From assembly GCA_008933995.1 (NCBI GenBank), contig WARS01000026.1, positions 9,360,768-9,424,767 of the forward strand: a stretch of DNA of 64,000 nucleotides. The letters run 5' to 3'. Of the stretch, positions 55,901-61,100 are shown one piece after another. A model generated the notes under the pieces. It saw only the letters and a program-made list of their open reading frames with translations. It was not told the DNA's origin and searched no databases. Position 1 is the first letter of the stretch, and the number at the start of each line of letters is the position of its first letter. Position numbers and translations under genes: made by a program. The DNA comes from Datnioides undecimradiatus. Its lineage: Eukaryota > Chordata > Actinopteri > Lobotiformes > Datnioididae.

Positions 55901-56032
55901 TGTGTTTTTCTTCAGGTGGTGAGCGCTCTGGAGTCTAACCCCACCGCACGGCGCACTCAGCTGCACCACAAGTTCGAGCAGGTCATTGCCCTTGTGGAGG
56001 ACAACATCTATGAGTGCTGCAGCGAAGCTTGA
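1267..56032 (+). CDS. plxnd1: plexin-D1 (plxnd1), 3' part: 34 coding exons, 5' end outside window
   Basis: Plexin-D1 is a single-pass cell-surface receptor for Semaphorin-3E and related class 3 semaphorins, acting in vessel patterning and axon guidance. Its cytoplasmic side is a GAP for Ras/Rap-type GTPases. Thirty-four exons with GT-AG borders and compatible phases join into one open frame of 1436 codons plus stop. Counted from the first codon here: end of Sema 1-44, PSI1 about 53-110, PSI2 about 205-255, PSI3 about 354-395, IPT repeats between and after these, membrane span about 781-804, and basic juxtamembrane coiled coil about 807-860. The GAP domain follows, interrupted by the Rho-GTPase-binding domain at about 1068-1190. 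The C-terminus ends in SEA. The identity rests on remembered similarity to human PLXND1 along the whole length, including the D1-type SEA tail, and on the rhodopsin/IFT122 neighbours. The signal peptide and most of Sema are upstream. Human PLXND1 is about 1925 aa, so roughly 490 residues are missing. Confidence 0.96.
1950..2050 (+). CDS. plxnd1: plxnd1 window exon 2 (PSI1, first half)
   Basis: Starts [12 protein letters not shown] after a tttgtgcag acceptor and ends with CG of a split Arg codon before gtgagg. It holds five PSI cysteines including the CGWC motif. The intron that follows is 4970 bp. Confidence 0.95.
2962..3025. repeat. Compound microsatellite (GT)n(CTGT)n(GT)n(GCGT)n
   Basis: Direct reading shows a GT run, three CTGT units, a second GT run and five GCGT units. 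It is an intronic simple repeat. Confidence 0.95.
4243..4269. repeat. (TG)n microsatellite
   Basis: About 13 uninterrupted TG units in the same plxnd1 intron. Confidence 0.95.
5537..5747. mobile_element. Tc1/mariner-type MITE, 211 bp, with TA duplication
   Basis: The 26-base end at 5537-5562 (cactgttgcc cataaagttg gaataa) matches the reverse complement of 5722-5747 at 25 of 26 positions. Each end is flanked by the dinucleotide TA (5535-5536 and 5748-5749), the target-site duplication of the Tc1/mariner superfamily. There is no transposase frame inside, so it is non-autonomous. The near-perfect ends suggest a fairly recent insertion or good preservation. Confidence 0.85.
7021..7150 (+). CDS. 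plxnd1: plxnd1 window exon 3 (PSI1 end, start of IPT1)
   Basis: Completes the split Arg and reads [12 protein letters not shown]...[20 protein letters not shown]. It supplies the last three of the eight PSI1 cysteines, then enters the first IPT region. The acceptor is ttttgtccag and the donor gtatca; it ends in phase 0. Confidence 0.95.
7151..10818 (+). other. plxnd1: plxnd1 intron between window exons 3 and 4
   Basis: AT-rich intronic DNA of 3668 bp. No exon-like block, clear inverted repeat or microsatellite of note was seen apart from a short CT run near 10457. Confidence 0.7.
10819..10996 (+). CDS. plxnd1: plxnd1 window exon 4 (IPT1)
   Basis: Reads [20 protein letters not shown]...[14 protein letters not shown] and ends with the first base of a split codon before gtgaga. 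The acceptor is tgttgtag. The ECEYG phrase is the usual IPT strand with a conserved cysteine. A short 274-bp intron follows. Confidence 0.94.
11271..11379 (+). CDS. plxnd1: plxnd1 window exon 5 (IPT1 end, first PSI2 cysteine)
   Basis: Reads [20 protein letters not shown] then [16 protein letters not shown], with a ttttttcag acceptor and gtgagt donor. It ends with two bases of an Ala codon. YDC is the first cysteine of PSI2. Confidence 0.94.
11490..12175. repeat. Degenerate fish dispersed repeat (AGTAACTnAGTACATTTACTCAA type)
   Basis: The stretch gagagtaact cagttcattt actcaaataa, followed by a Tyr/Lys-codon-like AT-rich body, ccactatatt tatctggc near 11622 and agctccacct near 12016, follows the order of a very common fish genomic repeat as I remember it. 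The copy is heavily diverged, so its borders are approximate and the class is not assigned. Confidence 0.5.
12783..12832. repeat. (GT)n microsatellite with GAGT interruption
   Basis: About 16 GT units, two GAGT units, then more GT units. It lies in a plxnd1 intron. Confidence 0.95.
14138..14162. repeat. (GT)n microsatellite
   Basis: About 12 GT units in the same intron, followed by GT-rich interrupted sequence to about 14292. Confidence 0.9.
15700..15799 (+). CDS. plxnd1: plxnd1 window exon 6 (PSI2 core, cysteine-poor)
   Basis: Completes Ala, then reads [20 protein letters not shown] followed by [13 protein letters not shown]. It is flanked by acceptor tttaaacag and donor gtgagt. The usual WC of a PSI domain is WD here, and the later cysteine expected after VSN is absent (see findings). 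A 1454-bp intron follows with nothing recognised. Confidence 0.94.
17254..17352 (+). CDS. plxnd1: plxnd1 window exon 7 (end of PSI2, start of IPT2)
   Basis: Reads [20 protein letters not shown] then [13 protein letters not shown] in phase 0. The SCP is the last PSI2 cysteine. The acceptor is cgccatag and the donor gtatga. I chose this acceptor because only it keeps the frame with both neighbouring exons and preserves SCP; the cag at 17271-17273 would shift the frame. A 1613-bp intron follows. Confidence 0.88.
18966..19055 (+). CDS. plxnd1: plxnd1 window exon 8 (IPT2)
   Basis: Reads [20 protein letters not shown] then [10 protein letters not shown] (30 codons, phase 0), with acceptor ataacag and donor gtaagt. 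LECDFG and STVKC are the two cysteine strands of an IPT fold. A 327-bp intron with no feature follows. Confidence 0.92.
19383..19491 (+). CDS. plxnd1: plxnd1 window exon 9 (IPT2 end)
   Basis: Reads [20 protein letters not shown], then [16 protein letters not shown] and one base of the next codon. The acceptor is ccatgtag and the donor gtaaga. The phrase FVDSPQPM aligns with the human linker before PSI3. The following 1104-bp intron includes a short (CA)n near 20214-20232. Confidence 0.92.
20596..20753 (+). CDS. plxnd1: plxnd1 window exon 10 (complete PSI3, start of IPT3)
   Basis: Reads [20 protein letters not shown], then a CGWC motif, and ends QCPAPEIHK. All eight PSI cysteines are present, unlike PSI2. 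The acceptor is ccctctag and the donor gtatga; it ends in phase 0. Confidence 0.95.
23077..23134. repeat. (GT)n then (TA)n microsatellite
   Basis: GT units with one AT interruption pass directly into about nine TA units, then a few CA units. Such a tract can fold back on itself. Confidence 0.93.
23545..23559. repeat. (TA)n run beginning with an undetermined base
   Basis: Position 23545 is N, the only ambiguity in the window, and is followed by seven TA units. It probably marks an unresolved repeat length or polymorphism in the assembly. Confidence 0.85.
24749..24894 (+). CDS. plxnd1: plxnd1 window exon 11 (IPT3)
   Basis: Reads [20 protein letters not shown], then [17 protein letters not shown] and ends VSV plus two bases. 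[17 protein letters not shown] is the classic IPT opening hairpin. The acceptor is cttgtcag and the donor gtaagt. Confidence 0.95.
24895..29888 (+). other. plxnd1: plxnd1 intron between window exons 11 and 12
   Basis: This is the largest intron in the window at 4994 bp. It contains the (CT)n(CA)n microsatellite at 27935-28011 and otherwise AT-rich unique-looking DNA. Short open frames here have no recognisable product. Confidence 0.75.
27935..28011. repeat. (CT)n(CA)n microsatellite
   Basis: Eight CT units run straight into about 30 CA units with one CG interruption near 28001. Confidence 0.95.
29889..29994 (+). CDS. plxnd1: plxnd1 window exon 12 (IPT3 end)
   Basis: Completes Glu, reads [20 protein letters not shown] and ends KESFSYL in phase 0. 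The acceptor is ttccccag and the donor gtgagt. VCVTG carries the conserved IPT cysteine. The following 1388-bp intron has no feature that I can name. Confidence 0.94.
31383..31522 (+). CDS. plxnd1: plxnd1 window exon 13 (IPT4)
   Basis: Reads [20 protein letters not shown], then [19 protein letters not shown] and ends CVIT plus GA of a split Glu. The acceptor is gttatcag and the donor gtaagt. A TTAA-flanked mobile element begins only 37 bases after the exon ends. Confidence 0.95.
31560..32148. mobile_element. TTAA-flanked inverted-repeat element, 589 bp
   Basis: The end atgggacata ttatg (31560-31574) matches the reverse complement of the last 15 bases (32134-32148) at 14 of 15 positions. TTAA flanks both sides (31556-31559 and 32149-32152), the duplication used by piggyBac-type elements. 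The interior (about 31670-32100) is GC-richer than the surroundings and holds a short open frame at 31814-31885. There is no transposase, so it is a non-autonomous copy. A Harbinger-like origin with a 3-base TAA/TTA duplication is the alternative. Confidence 0.75.
31814..31885 (+). pseudogene. Coding-like remnant inside the TTAA element (23 codons)
   Basis: An ATG-initiated frame reads [20 protein letters not shown] then DRD and stops at TAG. The same frame then stays open for 29 codons with a very basic run (RRKRLKR). The acidic-then-basic composition looks like the first exon of a transposon protein broken by one stop codon. This is a guess from composition; no family was identified. Confidence 0.3.
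32568..32747 (+). CDS. plxnd1: plxnd1 window exon 14 (IPT4 end, IPT5 start)
   Basis: Completes Glu, reads [20 protein letters not shown], later [14 protein letters not shown], and ends with AG of a split Ser. The acceptor is tttttttag and the donor gtatgt. A 374-bp intron without features follows. Confidence 0.95.
33122..33206 (+). CDS. plxnd1: plxnd1 window exon 15 (IPT5)
   Basis: Completes Ser, then reads [20 protein letters not shown] and QVPGIGQT in phase 0. The acceptor follows a GT-rich tract (gtgtgtcacag) rather than a strong pyrimidine tract. The donor is gtaagt. Confidence 0.94.
33441..33685. repeat. Degenerate fish dispersed repeat (TAGCTTAGCATAAAGACTGGAAAC type)
   Basis: The stretch tagcttagca taagagactg (from 33469), gtccaaagcc near 33521 and tttagaggtg ctggtgc near 33667 match, in order, a repeat I recognise as very common in fish genomes. 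It lies in the 716-bp intron after window exon 15. Borders are approximate. Confidence 0.5.
33923..34192 (+). CDS. plxnd1: plxnd1 window exon 16 (IPT5/6, acidic loop)
   Basis: The longest exon here (90 codons, phase 0). It reads [20 protein letters not shown], includes an acidic patch [11 protein letters not shown] (about residues 662-672 of the window protein), and ends [13 protein letters not shown]. The acceptor is gttttcag and the donor gtgagt. The acidic loop replaces a less acidic segment in the human protein as I recall it. Confidence 0.95.
34193..37284 (+). other. plxnd1: plxnd1 intron between window exons 16 and 17
   Basis: This 3092-bp intron contains a (CA)n microsatellite at 35888-35974. 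No conserved gene-like block was recognised. Short frames near 36150-36600 have no known product. Confidence 0.75.
35888..35974. repeat. (CA)n microsatellite, interrupted
   Basis: About 40 CA units interrupted by TA and CG dinucleotides. It is the longest CA tract in the window. Confidence 0.95.
37285..37434 (+). CDS. plxnd1: plxnd1 window exon 17 (membrane-proximal IPT)
   Basis: Reads [20 protein letters not shown], then [20 protein letters not shown] and [10 protein letters not shown] (50 codons, phase 0). The two cysteines are the paired strands of the last IPT-like domain. The acceptor is ctggctcag and the donor gtaagt. Confidence 0.95.
37435..40261 (+). other. plxnd1: plxnd1 intron between window exons 17 and 18
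   Basis: This 2827-bp intron has a poly-G/T patch near 38033-38055 and a decayed LINE reverse-transcriptase remnant at about 39500-39625. No other feature was recognised. Confidence 0.7.
39500..39625 (+). repeat. Decayed L2-like LINE reverse-transcriptase fragment
   Basis: One frame reads [10 protein letters not shown] from 39503. A second frame, shifted by an indel, reads [15 protein letters not shown] from 39580. These resemble the conserved LDYCNSL and TDHITPxLxSLHWLP phrases of L2/CR1-type LINE reverse transcriptases, in the right order. The copy is short and frameshifted. Confidence 0.6.
40262..40376 (+). CDS. plxnd1: plxnd1 window exon 18 (transmembrane segment)
   Basis: Reads [20 protein letters not shown], then [18 protein letters not shown], the single membrane span, and one base of the next codon. 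The acceptor is ctttccag. The donor gtaggt is slightly atypical. A 565-bp intron follows with GT-rich sequence only. Confidence 0.96.
40942..41049 (+). CDS. plxnd1: plxnd1 window exon 19 (membrane exit, juxtamembrane coiled coil)
   Basis: Reads [20 protein letters not shown], then [16 protein letters not shown], the stop-transfer basic residues and the start of the juxtamembrane helix that regulates plexin dimerisation. The acceptor is tttctcag and the donor gtgtgt. The following 1643-bp intron holds no recognised gene. Confidence 0.96.
42693..42805 (+). CDS. plxnd1: plxnd1 window exon 20 (juxtamembrane helix)
   Basis: Completes Gly, then reads [20 protein letters not shown] and [17 protein letters not shown] in phase 0. 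This block is nearly invariant among plexins. The acceptor is gttcttccag and the donor gtgaga. Confidence 0.97.
43519..43578. repeat. (CA)n microsatellite with one GA interruption
   Basis: About 30 CA units split by CAGA near 43552. It lies in the 1135-bp intron after window exon 20. Confidence 0.95.
43941..44045 (+). CDS. plxnd1: plxnd1 window exon 21 (linker to GAP domain)
   Basis: Reads [20 protein letters not shown], then [15 protein letters not shown] in phase 0. This is the variable activation-segment region between the juxtamembrane helix and the GAP core, where plexin classes differ most. The acceptor is tgtttcag and the donor gtgagg. Confidence 0.93.
44455..44498. repeat. (TG)n microsatellite
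   Basis: About 21 TG units in the 1116-bp intron after window exon 21. Confidence 0.95.
45162..45292 (+). CDS. plxnd1: plxnd1 window exon 22 (GAP domain start)
   Basis: Reads [20 protein letters not shown], then [20 protein letters not shown] and VRD plus AG of a split Arg. This is the first helix pair of the RasGAP-like fold. The acceptor is ctgtctccag and the donor gtaaac. Confidence 0.96.
46272..46362. repeat. Possible fish repeat fragment (CATTGTCATGTGTATCAG...ACAATGAAATTC)
   Basis: The phrase cttcattgtc atgtgtatca followed by gatgtacaat gaaattcttg resembles a tail sequence seen many times in fish genomes. The call rests on memory alone and the borders are approximate. Confidence 0.35.
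46894..47092 (+). CDS. plxnd1: plxnd1 window exon 23 (GAP domain, arginine motif)
   Basis: Completes Arg, reads [20 protein letters not shown], and includes [17 protein letters not shown], where the paired arginines belong to the conserved GAP arginine motif of plexins. It ends CMYSYLK in phase 0. The acceptor is acccttcag and the donor gtgagg. The next intron is only 105 bp. Confidence 0.97.
47198..47344 (+). CDS. plxnd1: plxnd1 window exon 24 (GAP domain to RBD junction)
   Basis: Reads [20 protein letters not shown], then [20 protein letters not shown] and RENVEARPQ (49 codons, phase 0). The acceptor is attcctcag. The donor is CAG followed by gtccat, clearly weaker than the gtaagt/gtgagt donors elsewhere in this gene. 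Confidence 0.95.
47522..47678 (+). CDS. plxnd1: plxnd1 window exon 25 (Rho-GTPase-binding domain)
   Basis: Reads [20 protein letters not shown], then a ubiquitin-like fold segment ([20 protein letters not shown]), and ends DVDL plus one base. The acceptor is preceded by 12 T then 9 G before cag, an unusual arrangement. The donor is gtaaga. Confidence 0.96.
48063..48166 (+). CDS. plxnd1: plxnd1 window exon 26 (Rho-GTPase-binding domain)
   Basis: Completes Glu, then reads [20 protein letters not shown] and [14 protein letters not shown] in phase 0. The acceptor is gtcctccag. The donor gtgtgt is itself the first units of a long (GT)n tract. Confidence 0.95.
48167..48211. repeat. (GT)n microsatellite forming the 5' end of an intron
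   Basis: About 22 GT units begin exactly at the first intron base after plxnd1 window exon 26, so the splice donor is part of the repeat. The rest of this 1361-bp intron shows nothing recognised apart from a pyrimidine-rich stretch (about 49480-49525) before the next exon. Confidence 0.95.
49528..49591 (+). CDS. plxnd1: plxnd1 window exon 27 (end of Rho-GTPase-binding domain)
   Basis: Reads [20 protein letters not shown] then R and one base. It is preceded by a strong CT-rich tract ending ttcacag and followed by gtacgt. A 1293-bp intron follows without a recognised feature. Confidence 0.95.
50885..50919 (+). CDS. plxnd1: plxnd1 window exon 28 (35-bp micro-exon)
   Basis: Completes Val, then reads [11 protein letters not shown] in phase 0. 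The acceptor is tccttag and the donor gtgagt. It is the smallest exon found here and matches KDLDTEKY in the human protein as I recall it, so it is genuine despite its size. A 642-bp intron follows. Confidence 0.95.
51562..51666 (+). CDS. plxnd1: plxnd1 window exon 29 (second GAP segment start)
   Basis: Reads [20 protein letters not shown], then [15 protein letters not shown] (35 codons, phase 0). The acceptor is ctttttccag and the donor gtgaac. [16 protein letters not shown] is a plexin GAP signature running into the next exon. Confidence 0.97.
51851..52014 (+). CDS. plxnd1: plxnd1 window exon 30 (second GAP segment)
   Basis: Reads [20 protein letters not shown], then [19 protein letters not shown] and TLHIWKTN plus AG of a split Ser. 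The acceptor is cctccacag and the donor gtagac. The next intron is only 89 bp. Confidence 0.97.
52104..52251 (+). CDS. plxnd1: plxnd1 window exon 31 (GAP core)
   Basis: Completes Ser, then reads [38 protein letters not shown] and [10 protein letters not shown] in phase 0. This is the most conserved plexin GAP block. The acceptor is cctctgcag and the donor gtgaga. Confidence 0.97.
52257..52327. repeat. (ATCT/ATCC)n tetranucleotide repeat next to a donor site
   Basis: Imperfect GATCTATC, TATC and CATCCGT units start six bases into the intron after window exon 31. Confidence 0.8.
52934..52976. repeat. (GT)n microsatellite
   Basis: About 21 uninterrupted GT units in a plxnd1 intron. Confidence 0.95.
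54613..54753 (+). CDS. plxnd1: plxnd1 window exon 32 (GAP C-terminal helices)
   Basis: Reads [20 protein letters not shown], then [20 protein letters not shown] and HLAEESR in phase 0. The acceptor follows a T run of about 19 bases ending cag; the donor is gtgagt. Confidence 0.97.
54884..54958 (+). CDS. plxnd1: plxnd1 window exon 33
   Basis: Reads [20 protein letters not shown] then RYRNQ (25 codons, phase 0), with acceptor aacctgtag and donor gtaaga. A 957-bp intron with no recognised feature follows. Confidence 0.96.
55916..56032 (+). CDS. plxnd1: plxnd1 last coding exon (window exon 34), ends -SEA stop
   Basis: Reads [20 protein letters not shown], then [18 protein letters not shown] and TGA at 56030-56032. 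The final SEA is the GIPC-binding tail of plexin-D1 and helps separate D1 from A, B and C plexins. The acceptor is tcttcag. Confidence 0.97.
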   Translation: MVSALESNPTARRTQLHHKFEQVIALVEDNIYECCSEA

Positions 56033-56955
56033 ACCTGCCAGTGTCTTTTCTACTAGCCATCACTTTCTCCTGCTGACAGCTGCCTTTCTCCTACCTTCAT
56101 AATTACTTGGGAATGTCGGCAACTAAGGAGTTAGCCTTCGTAAGTGTCATTATTGTTCCCACAGACTGTAAGAGAGGCATAAAAAGTGGCAGAGCAAAGG
56201 ACTTAAACCCCGCCTCTCATGCATCATACATTTTGCAAGGTATTCCTCTCCTGATCTGGGAATGCCAAGCAATTTTTCCAAATCTTTCCCAATGACATGG
56301 ACAGAAATACAGTCTGGCTCAGCTATGCTTTAGAGGGAATGTGTAGGAGCTTGGAGATGAGGCTTTTTCTGGATGTCTTTACAGTTACTGGGACCTACAG
56401 TAAGCCCTGGTGGCAATCTTAACGCACTGAACCCTTTTCTAAAGGGAATGAGCCAATGATGCACTGTACTGTATTATAATGTCCATAGCAATATTTATAG
56501 ATGTGTTATAATGCTTTCAAGTGGCCTGTTCATCAGGATGAGTAGGAAGGACTGCGATAAAACTCCTCCCATCTCCTAAAGCCTGCAACGTTCTCAGGTG
56601 TGACTGGTGAAGACGGGTGACCGGCGCCCGTCGGTGCTTTGAACAATACGTCCCAATGTGCTTTGCAGGTTGATGATGGGTTGAGGAGGAGTGAAGAGAA
56701 GAATATAAATGACTGAAATTTATGAAATCAGATGTAATGTAGTTCACTGGGAAGAGCTGCATCAGTATAGAAGTGTTGATCAGTGTGCTTGTAAACGAAT
56801 GAATTTCATGTTGGATTCTGACCAGTTTAAAAGAGGGAAATTTACATTTATGAGATTAAAAAATGTGAGCTCAATATAATCTGAGGAAAGACTGTATTTG
56901 TGATGCCAAATGACTTGTCAGAGTTTGTGAAATAAATTACAGTATTTAGGATTTT
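56033..56955 (+). other. plxnd1: plxnd1 3' untranslated region
   Basis: About 900 bases follow the stop codon with no splice site or coding sequence. The end is placed about 20 bases after the AATAAA at 56931-56936. A T/G-rich stretch (56957-56990) fits a cleavage-factor downstream element. Confidence 0.7.
56931..56936 (+). terminator. plxnd1: plxnd1 polyadenylation signal AATAAA
   Basis: This canonical hexamer lies 899 bases past the stop codon and is followed by T/G-rich DNA. No earlier canonical AATAAA was noticed in the 3' UTR. Confidence 0.75.
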
Positions 56956-57184
56956 AATGTGTCCTATGATGATAATGTTTTCTGTTTCAAGCCTTGAAGT
57001 GTTTCATTTCTTAAACGCATTACATAGCAAAGCAAAACTTAACCAACATTTGAGAACCATTAAGATCTTGGCCTGCCACCCGAAAATCCACAAACAAGCA
57101 TCTGGAACTTCTCAGAAGATCTTGTAAAGGTCCTCATGAAAAAAAGCAAGCAAGGGAGAAGTCGGGCAGACATTTAGCTTTGTT

Positions 57185-57271
57185 TTTATTGCAGGACACA
57201 TAACAACTTCCACAAGATCCTAGCCTTTACACAATGAACAAAATAATGTCTCTTTATTATGCACATTTATT
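57185..57271 (-). terminator. exorh: Candidate exorh polyadenylation signals (three AATAAA on minus strand)
   Basis: TTTATT on the plus strand (AATAAA on the minus) occurs at 57266-57271, 57253-57258 and 57185-57190, about 700-790 bases after the exorh stop. I saw no closer canonical signal. Which one is used cannot be told from sequence alone. Confidence 0.4.
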
Positions 57272-57974
57272 CATTCAAACACATAATCATCCACCACACG
57301 CACGCACACATGCACACATCCACTTTCTTGCAGGAGGCGCTTTCTTCCTGCAGAGGCTCTTTTCAGGTCCATCTGTTTACACTCATGTCTCAGTTGGTGC
57401 CAAAAGCAAACTAAGAACCTTAGCTTTGTCACCATAAAGACGAGAGGACATGCAGAGAGACCAGAGGACAGCCCCGTATGATGCTTTAAAAACTCGTCTG
57501 AGATATATCTAATTAATATTCAAGACTAATCTCGCCTAAGAATTCATAAACTGGACAGTTTAAAGCACATTTTAGGTATATATCGCCGCAACAATTACTG
57601 GAACTAGAGTTGATGTGGATGAAATCATGTGGTGTGGTTTGCTGAATTTGATTTTCACCTATTATGTGTTTTGGGTAGCGGGGAGCTTGGAATGTGTGCA
57701 GCTGGACTGTCACATGGACAACACCCCCTTGATGCCGGGTTAAACTCTGCAAAGCCAGCTGAACACTTTCCATGGTTAAATGGATTGAAAATACACACGC
57801 TGGCTCTTGAGTATGTCAGTCCCACTAAAGGTGCAATTGTGCCACTACAGTGAAGACACATGGAGAGGTAAGTCAAGAGGATTGGCCAATAGAACGTAGT
57901 GCTGCTTGGCGGTGGTGGGTCCCTAGGTGTGCAGGGACAGATGGGACATTGAATGGGAGATTAGGGGGTACAGG

Positions 57975-58103
57975 TCAAGCAGGGGCCACCTGGCTGGAAG
58001 AGACAGATGAAGTCTGAGTTTTGGACACAGCGACGGCTGCAGTGTCATCATCTCCAAATGGGTTTTTTCCACAGCAAACTGTGGTGATCATGCAGTTTCT
58101 GAA
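57975..58103 (-). CDS. exorh: exorh exon 5 (C-terminal tail)
   Basis: Minus strand reads [20 protein letters not shown], then a Ser/Thr-rich tail ending SSSQVAPA and TGA (57977-57975). The acceptor is ggcttccag. It includes the palmitoylated CC pair, helix 8 and likely kinase phosphorylation sites. Confidence 0.95.
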   Translation of the reverse strand, partial: FRNCMITTVCCGKNPFGDDDTAAVAVSKTQTSSVSSSQVAPA

Positions 58104-61100
58104 CTGGAAGCCAAAAAGAAGAAGAGCGACAGATTATGATACACCTTAACTCCGTGGTGAAAGAAAAATTAAGAGCCTTTAATTACGTACCAGTTAATTA
58201 GTGTAAATATTTCTCATTACAAATAAAAGTCTTGCATTCAAAGTGCAGAAGTTTTGTATGCAAAATGCAAGATAAGACAAGCATTTATTGATTGAGGACT
58301 GAAATACTTAAAGACAGACTAAAGTAAAAATCTAAATAAGAAGAATTTATAAAATAAAATAAGAAGAAACTATAAAAAAAAACTATAACAGTGATTAAAG
58401 TTAAAATTAAAAGTCAAATTGTTCGATTAACATTAGATAGCAAAACAGCCCTTGTATTTGAAGCATTATATTAGACTGTGTATACTGATGGTTAGTTCAG
58501 GTGCAGCTAGTTTTAACTATGTTTTACACAGTTTGGTAGCTTGGTCCAACCCAGCTTATCTTAAATAATTGTTAATTTTTTTGGTGCCTTGAACAGTCAT
58601 TTATATCAAATGCTTTTTTTTGTTGTTTTTATAATCAATGTTATCATTCATCATTTTATTTTCTAAGTATATTTTAATTTTTTTGTTAAAACTTTGTTAT
58701 TGTTCTTGTTTGTTGTTATTGTCAGGGTTCAGATAATATACTTTAGTATTGCTTCAATAATCCATGACTAACGATGATTAAATACATGAAATAATGTATG
58801 TATCATGAATTCTTGTTGCTCTCCTTGAACAAATGATCCCTTTGACTTTATGTGATTAGCCCACATTTAAAAGATCATGCATGAAGTGTTGTTAATTCAT
58901 TGTTATTTCATACAATAATTGATATGTTACCTAATTAGCTGTAAGATTCACTAACATTAATTTTTATTTATCTGAATGCTTTTATTTATATTTTGTGGAT
59001 GTTTGCATCAAATGATCAGTTTGATTAAAAATCTAAGTGTATAAGGAGATGTGCTGCTCCGCTGCCAGACATAAAGTTTAATATAACTATAATCCTAATA
59101 ATAAGCTAATTTAGTGGCATATTGATTGTGTATTGTGAAACGTGTGTGTAACTGTGAACTAGCAATTGTGTAGCATTAGGCGTGAACCCATCATAGGTAT
59201 TGGATTATTTGTTAATGTGCGCAGCAGGAATTCATGATACATTAATTCATACATTAGGTCATAATGAATCATTAGTATTAGTTAAGCATTATTTAACTAT
59301 GTGATTTGTACCCTTATGATAAAGAATTGCCTATATTGTAAAATAATATATATAATATATAATATAATATATCTTAAGAGTTGTAAGAATATAAAAATGG
59401 TATAAAATTGACATTTTACTTACACACAGTACGAGTGAAAATGGATTCTCCACCACTGCCTTCTACACAAAAAAATGATATTTGCTTCACCTACCTGTTT
59501 GTTTAGCAGAATGTAGATGACCGGGTTGTACAGGGCAGCACTCTTGGCGAAGAAGGCCGGTGCAGTCATGAACACTGGTCCGAACTCAGTTCCCTGATTG
59601 GCAAAGATGTACCAAGCCACGCTGGCATAGGGCACCCAGCACACCAGGAAAGAGATCACCATGACAATAACCATACGTGTGACCTCCTTCTCCGCTCTCT
59701 GGGTGGTTTCAGACTCCTGCTGCTGTGCTGCGGCCTGAGCACAGACAGAAGCAGGTTATTAACTTACCGAGGGACTAATCTCTGATTCAAATGTAAACAA
59801 AAGGCTCAGCCCATCACCAAAACTGCAGAACACATCATTAGACAAGCAAACTGACTAACTGGTTTTTAATCAATGGACTAACACTTGAAAACAGTAAAAA
59901 TCTACAGTCAATTAGTCATGTTTTCTCATGCTGTTGGAGGATTGTTTACATCTAAAATGGTTTTGAACACCGCACTAAAACAAACCAATATCGTGCTTAT
60001 TTTTCATTATTAAGTCAAACTCTCCAATTACATATGCAAATACTTCTGTAATTTATGTGTCAAATTACAGATTGAGCCTTTGGTGCTTGATTTGAGCCTG
60101 CAATAGCTCTCAGCACAAACAAACTGTGAAAATAAAATTGACATAGAGTCTCCTTGTAAGTTGATATTGGGGATGTTTTTAGTTTTTTTATTTACATACA
60201 GCAGTTATGAAGCAACGTTATACTTCACTTCAACTCTGGCCTTCATTTGTTTCTGACCATCCGGTGAATATAAATCCAAAATGTTCTCTTTTAGCTCTTT
60301 TGTGTGTCTGCACCAGCTCTAGTTTGCGCCTCTCATGTCCTTGCTTACATTCAGGTCACAGAATTGACCGTTAGCTGAGAACACAAACTGGTGCTGGGTG
60401 TCCACCAACTCCCGAGGGAAATTTCTGGCTCTTTAGCTGCAAAAGGCTCCACTAAATTCGCCACCCAGCTGCTTACTTTGCTTGTCTGCCATTTGTTGCT
60501 GAGCAGGTAATGTACTTTGTGAGTCACAGGGGGTTCTTTGTTGTTTTTTTGATTTTAAACAGTAAGAGGAAGCTATTTTTAAACTATTTCTAATAGGACT
60601 GAAAGTAATTGTTTGATTTGTCACAATTACCTTGACCCTTGAAGTAACATGCTCATTTTGTCCAACTAATACTGCAAACCTTTAGAATATTTCAAATTCA
60701 ATATTCTAATAAATAATATAAGCAATAATACATAATAAGCAAATTTTGACATTTTTTTAATGAAAAAATAACTGAAACAAGATAGTTTCACTATCAAGTA
60801 TAACCATTAACCTCATTAAAATGTACTTAGTTACATTTCCCTCCTAATTGTTAGTAAAAATATAAATTATGGTTGCCTTAATAAAGAATTTCAGTATTGT
60901 TTGTTAAGTATTTATGACTGCTAATACATTATCCATGTTGTTATACTATTAATGAGGGCATCAGGATGACACAGTGAGCAGGCAGACTGCCCTCCAGCTG
61001 GAGGACCTGGGTATAAGCTGCCATGTTGGCAATGATCTGCCCTCCTGAAGTGTCCTTGAGCCATTAAATCCCTCACATCTCCAGAGACTCTGCTCTGTGA

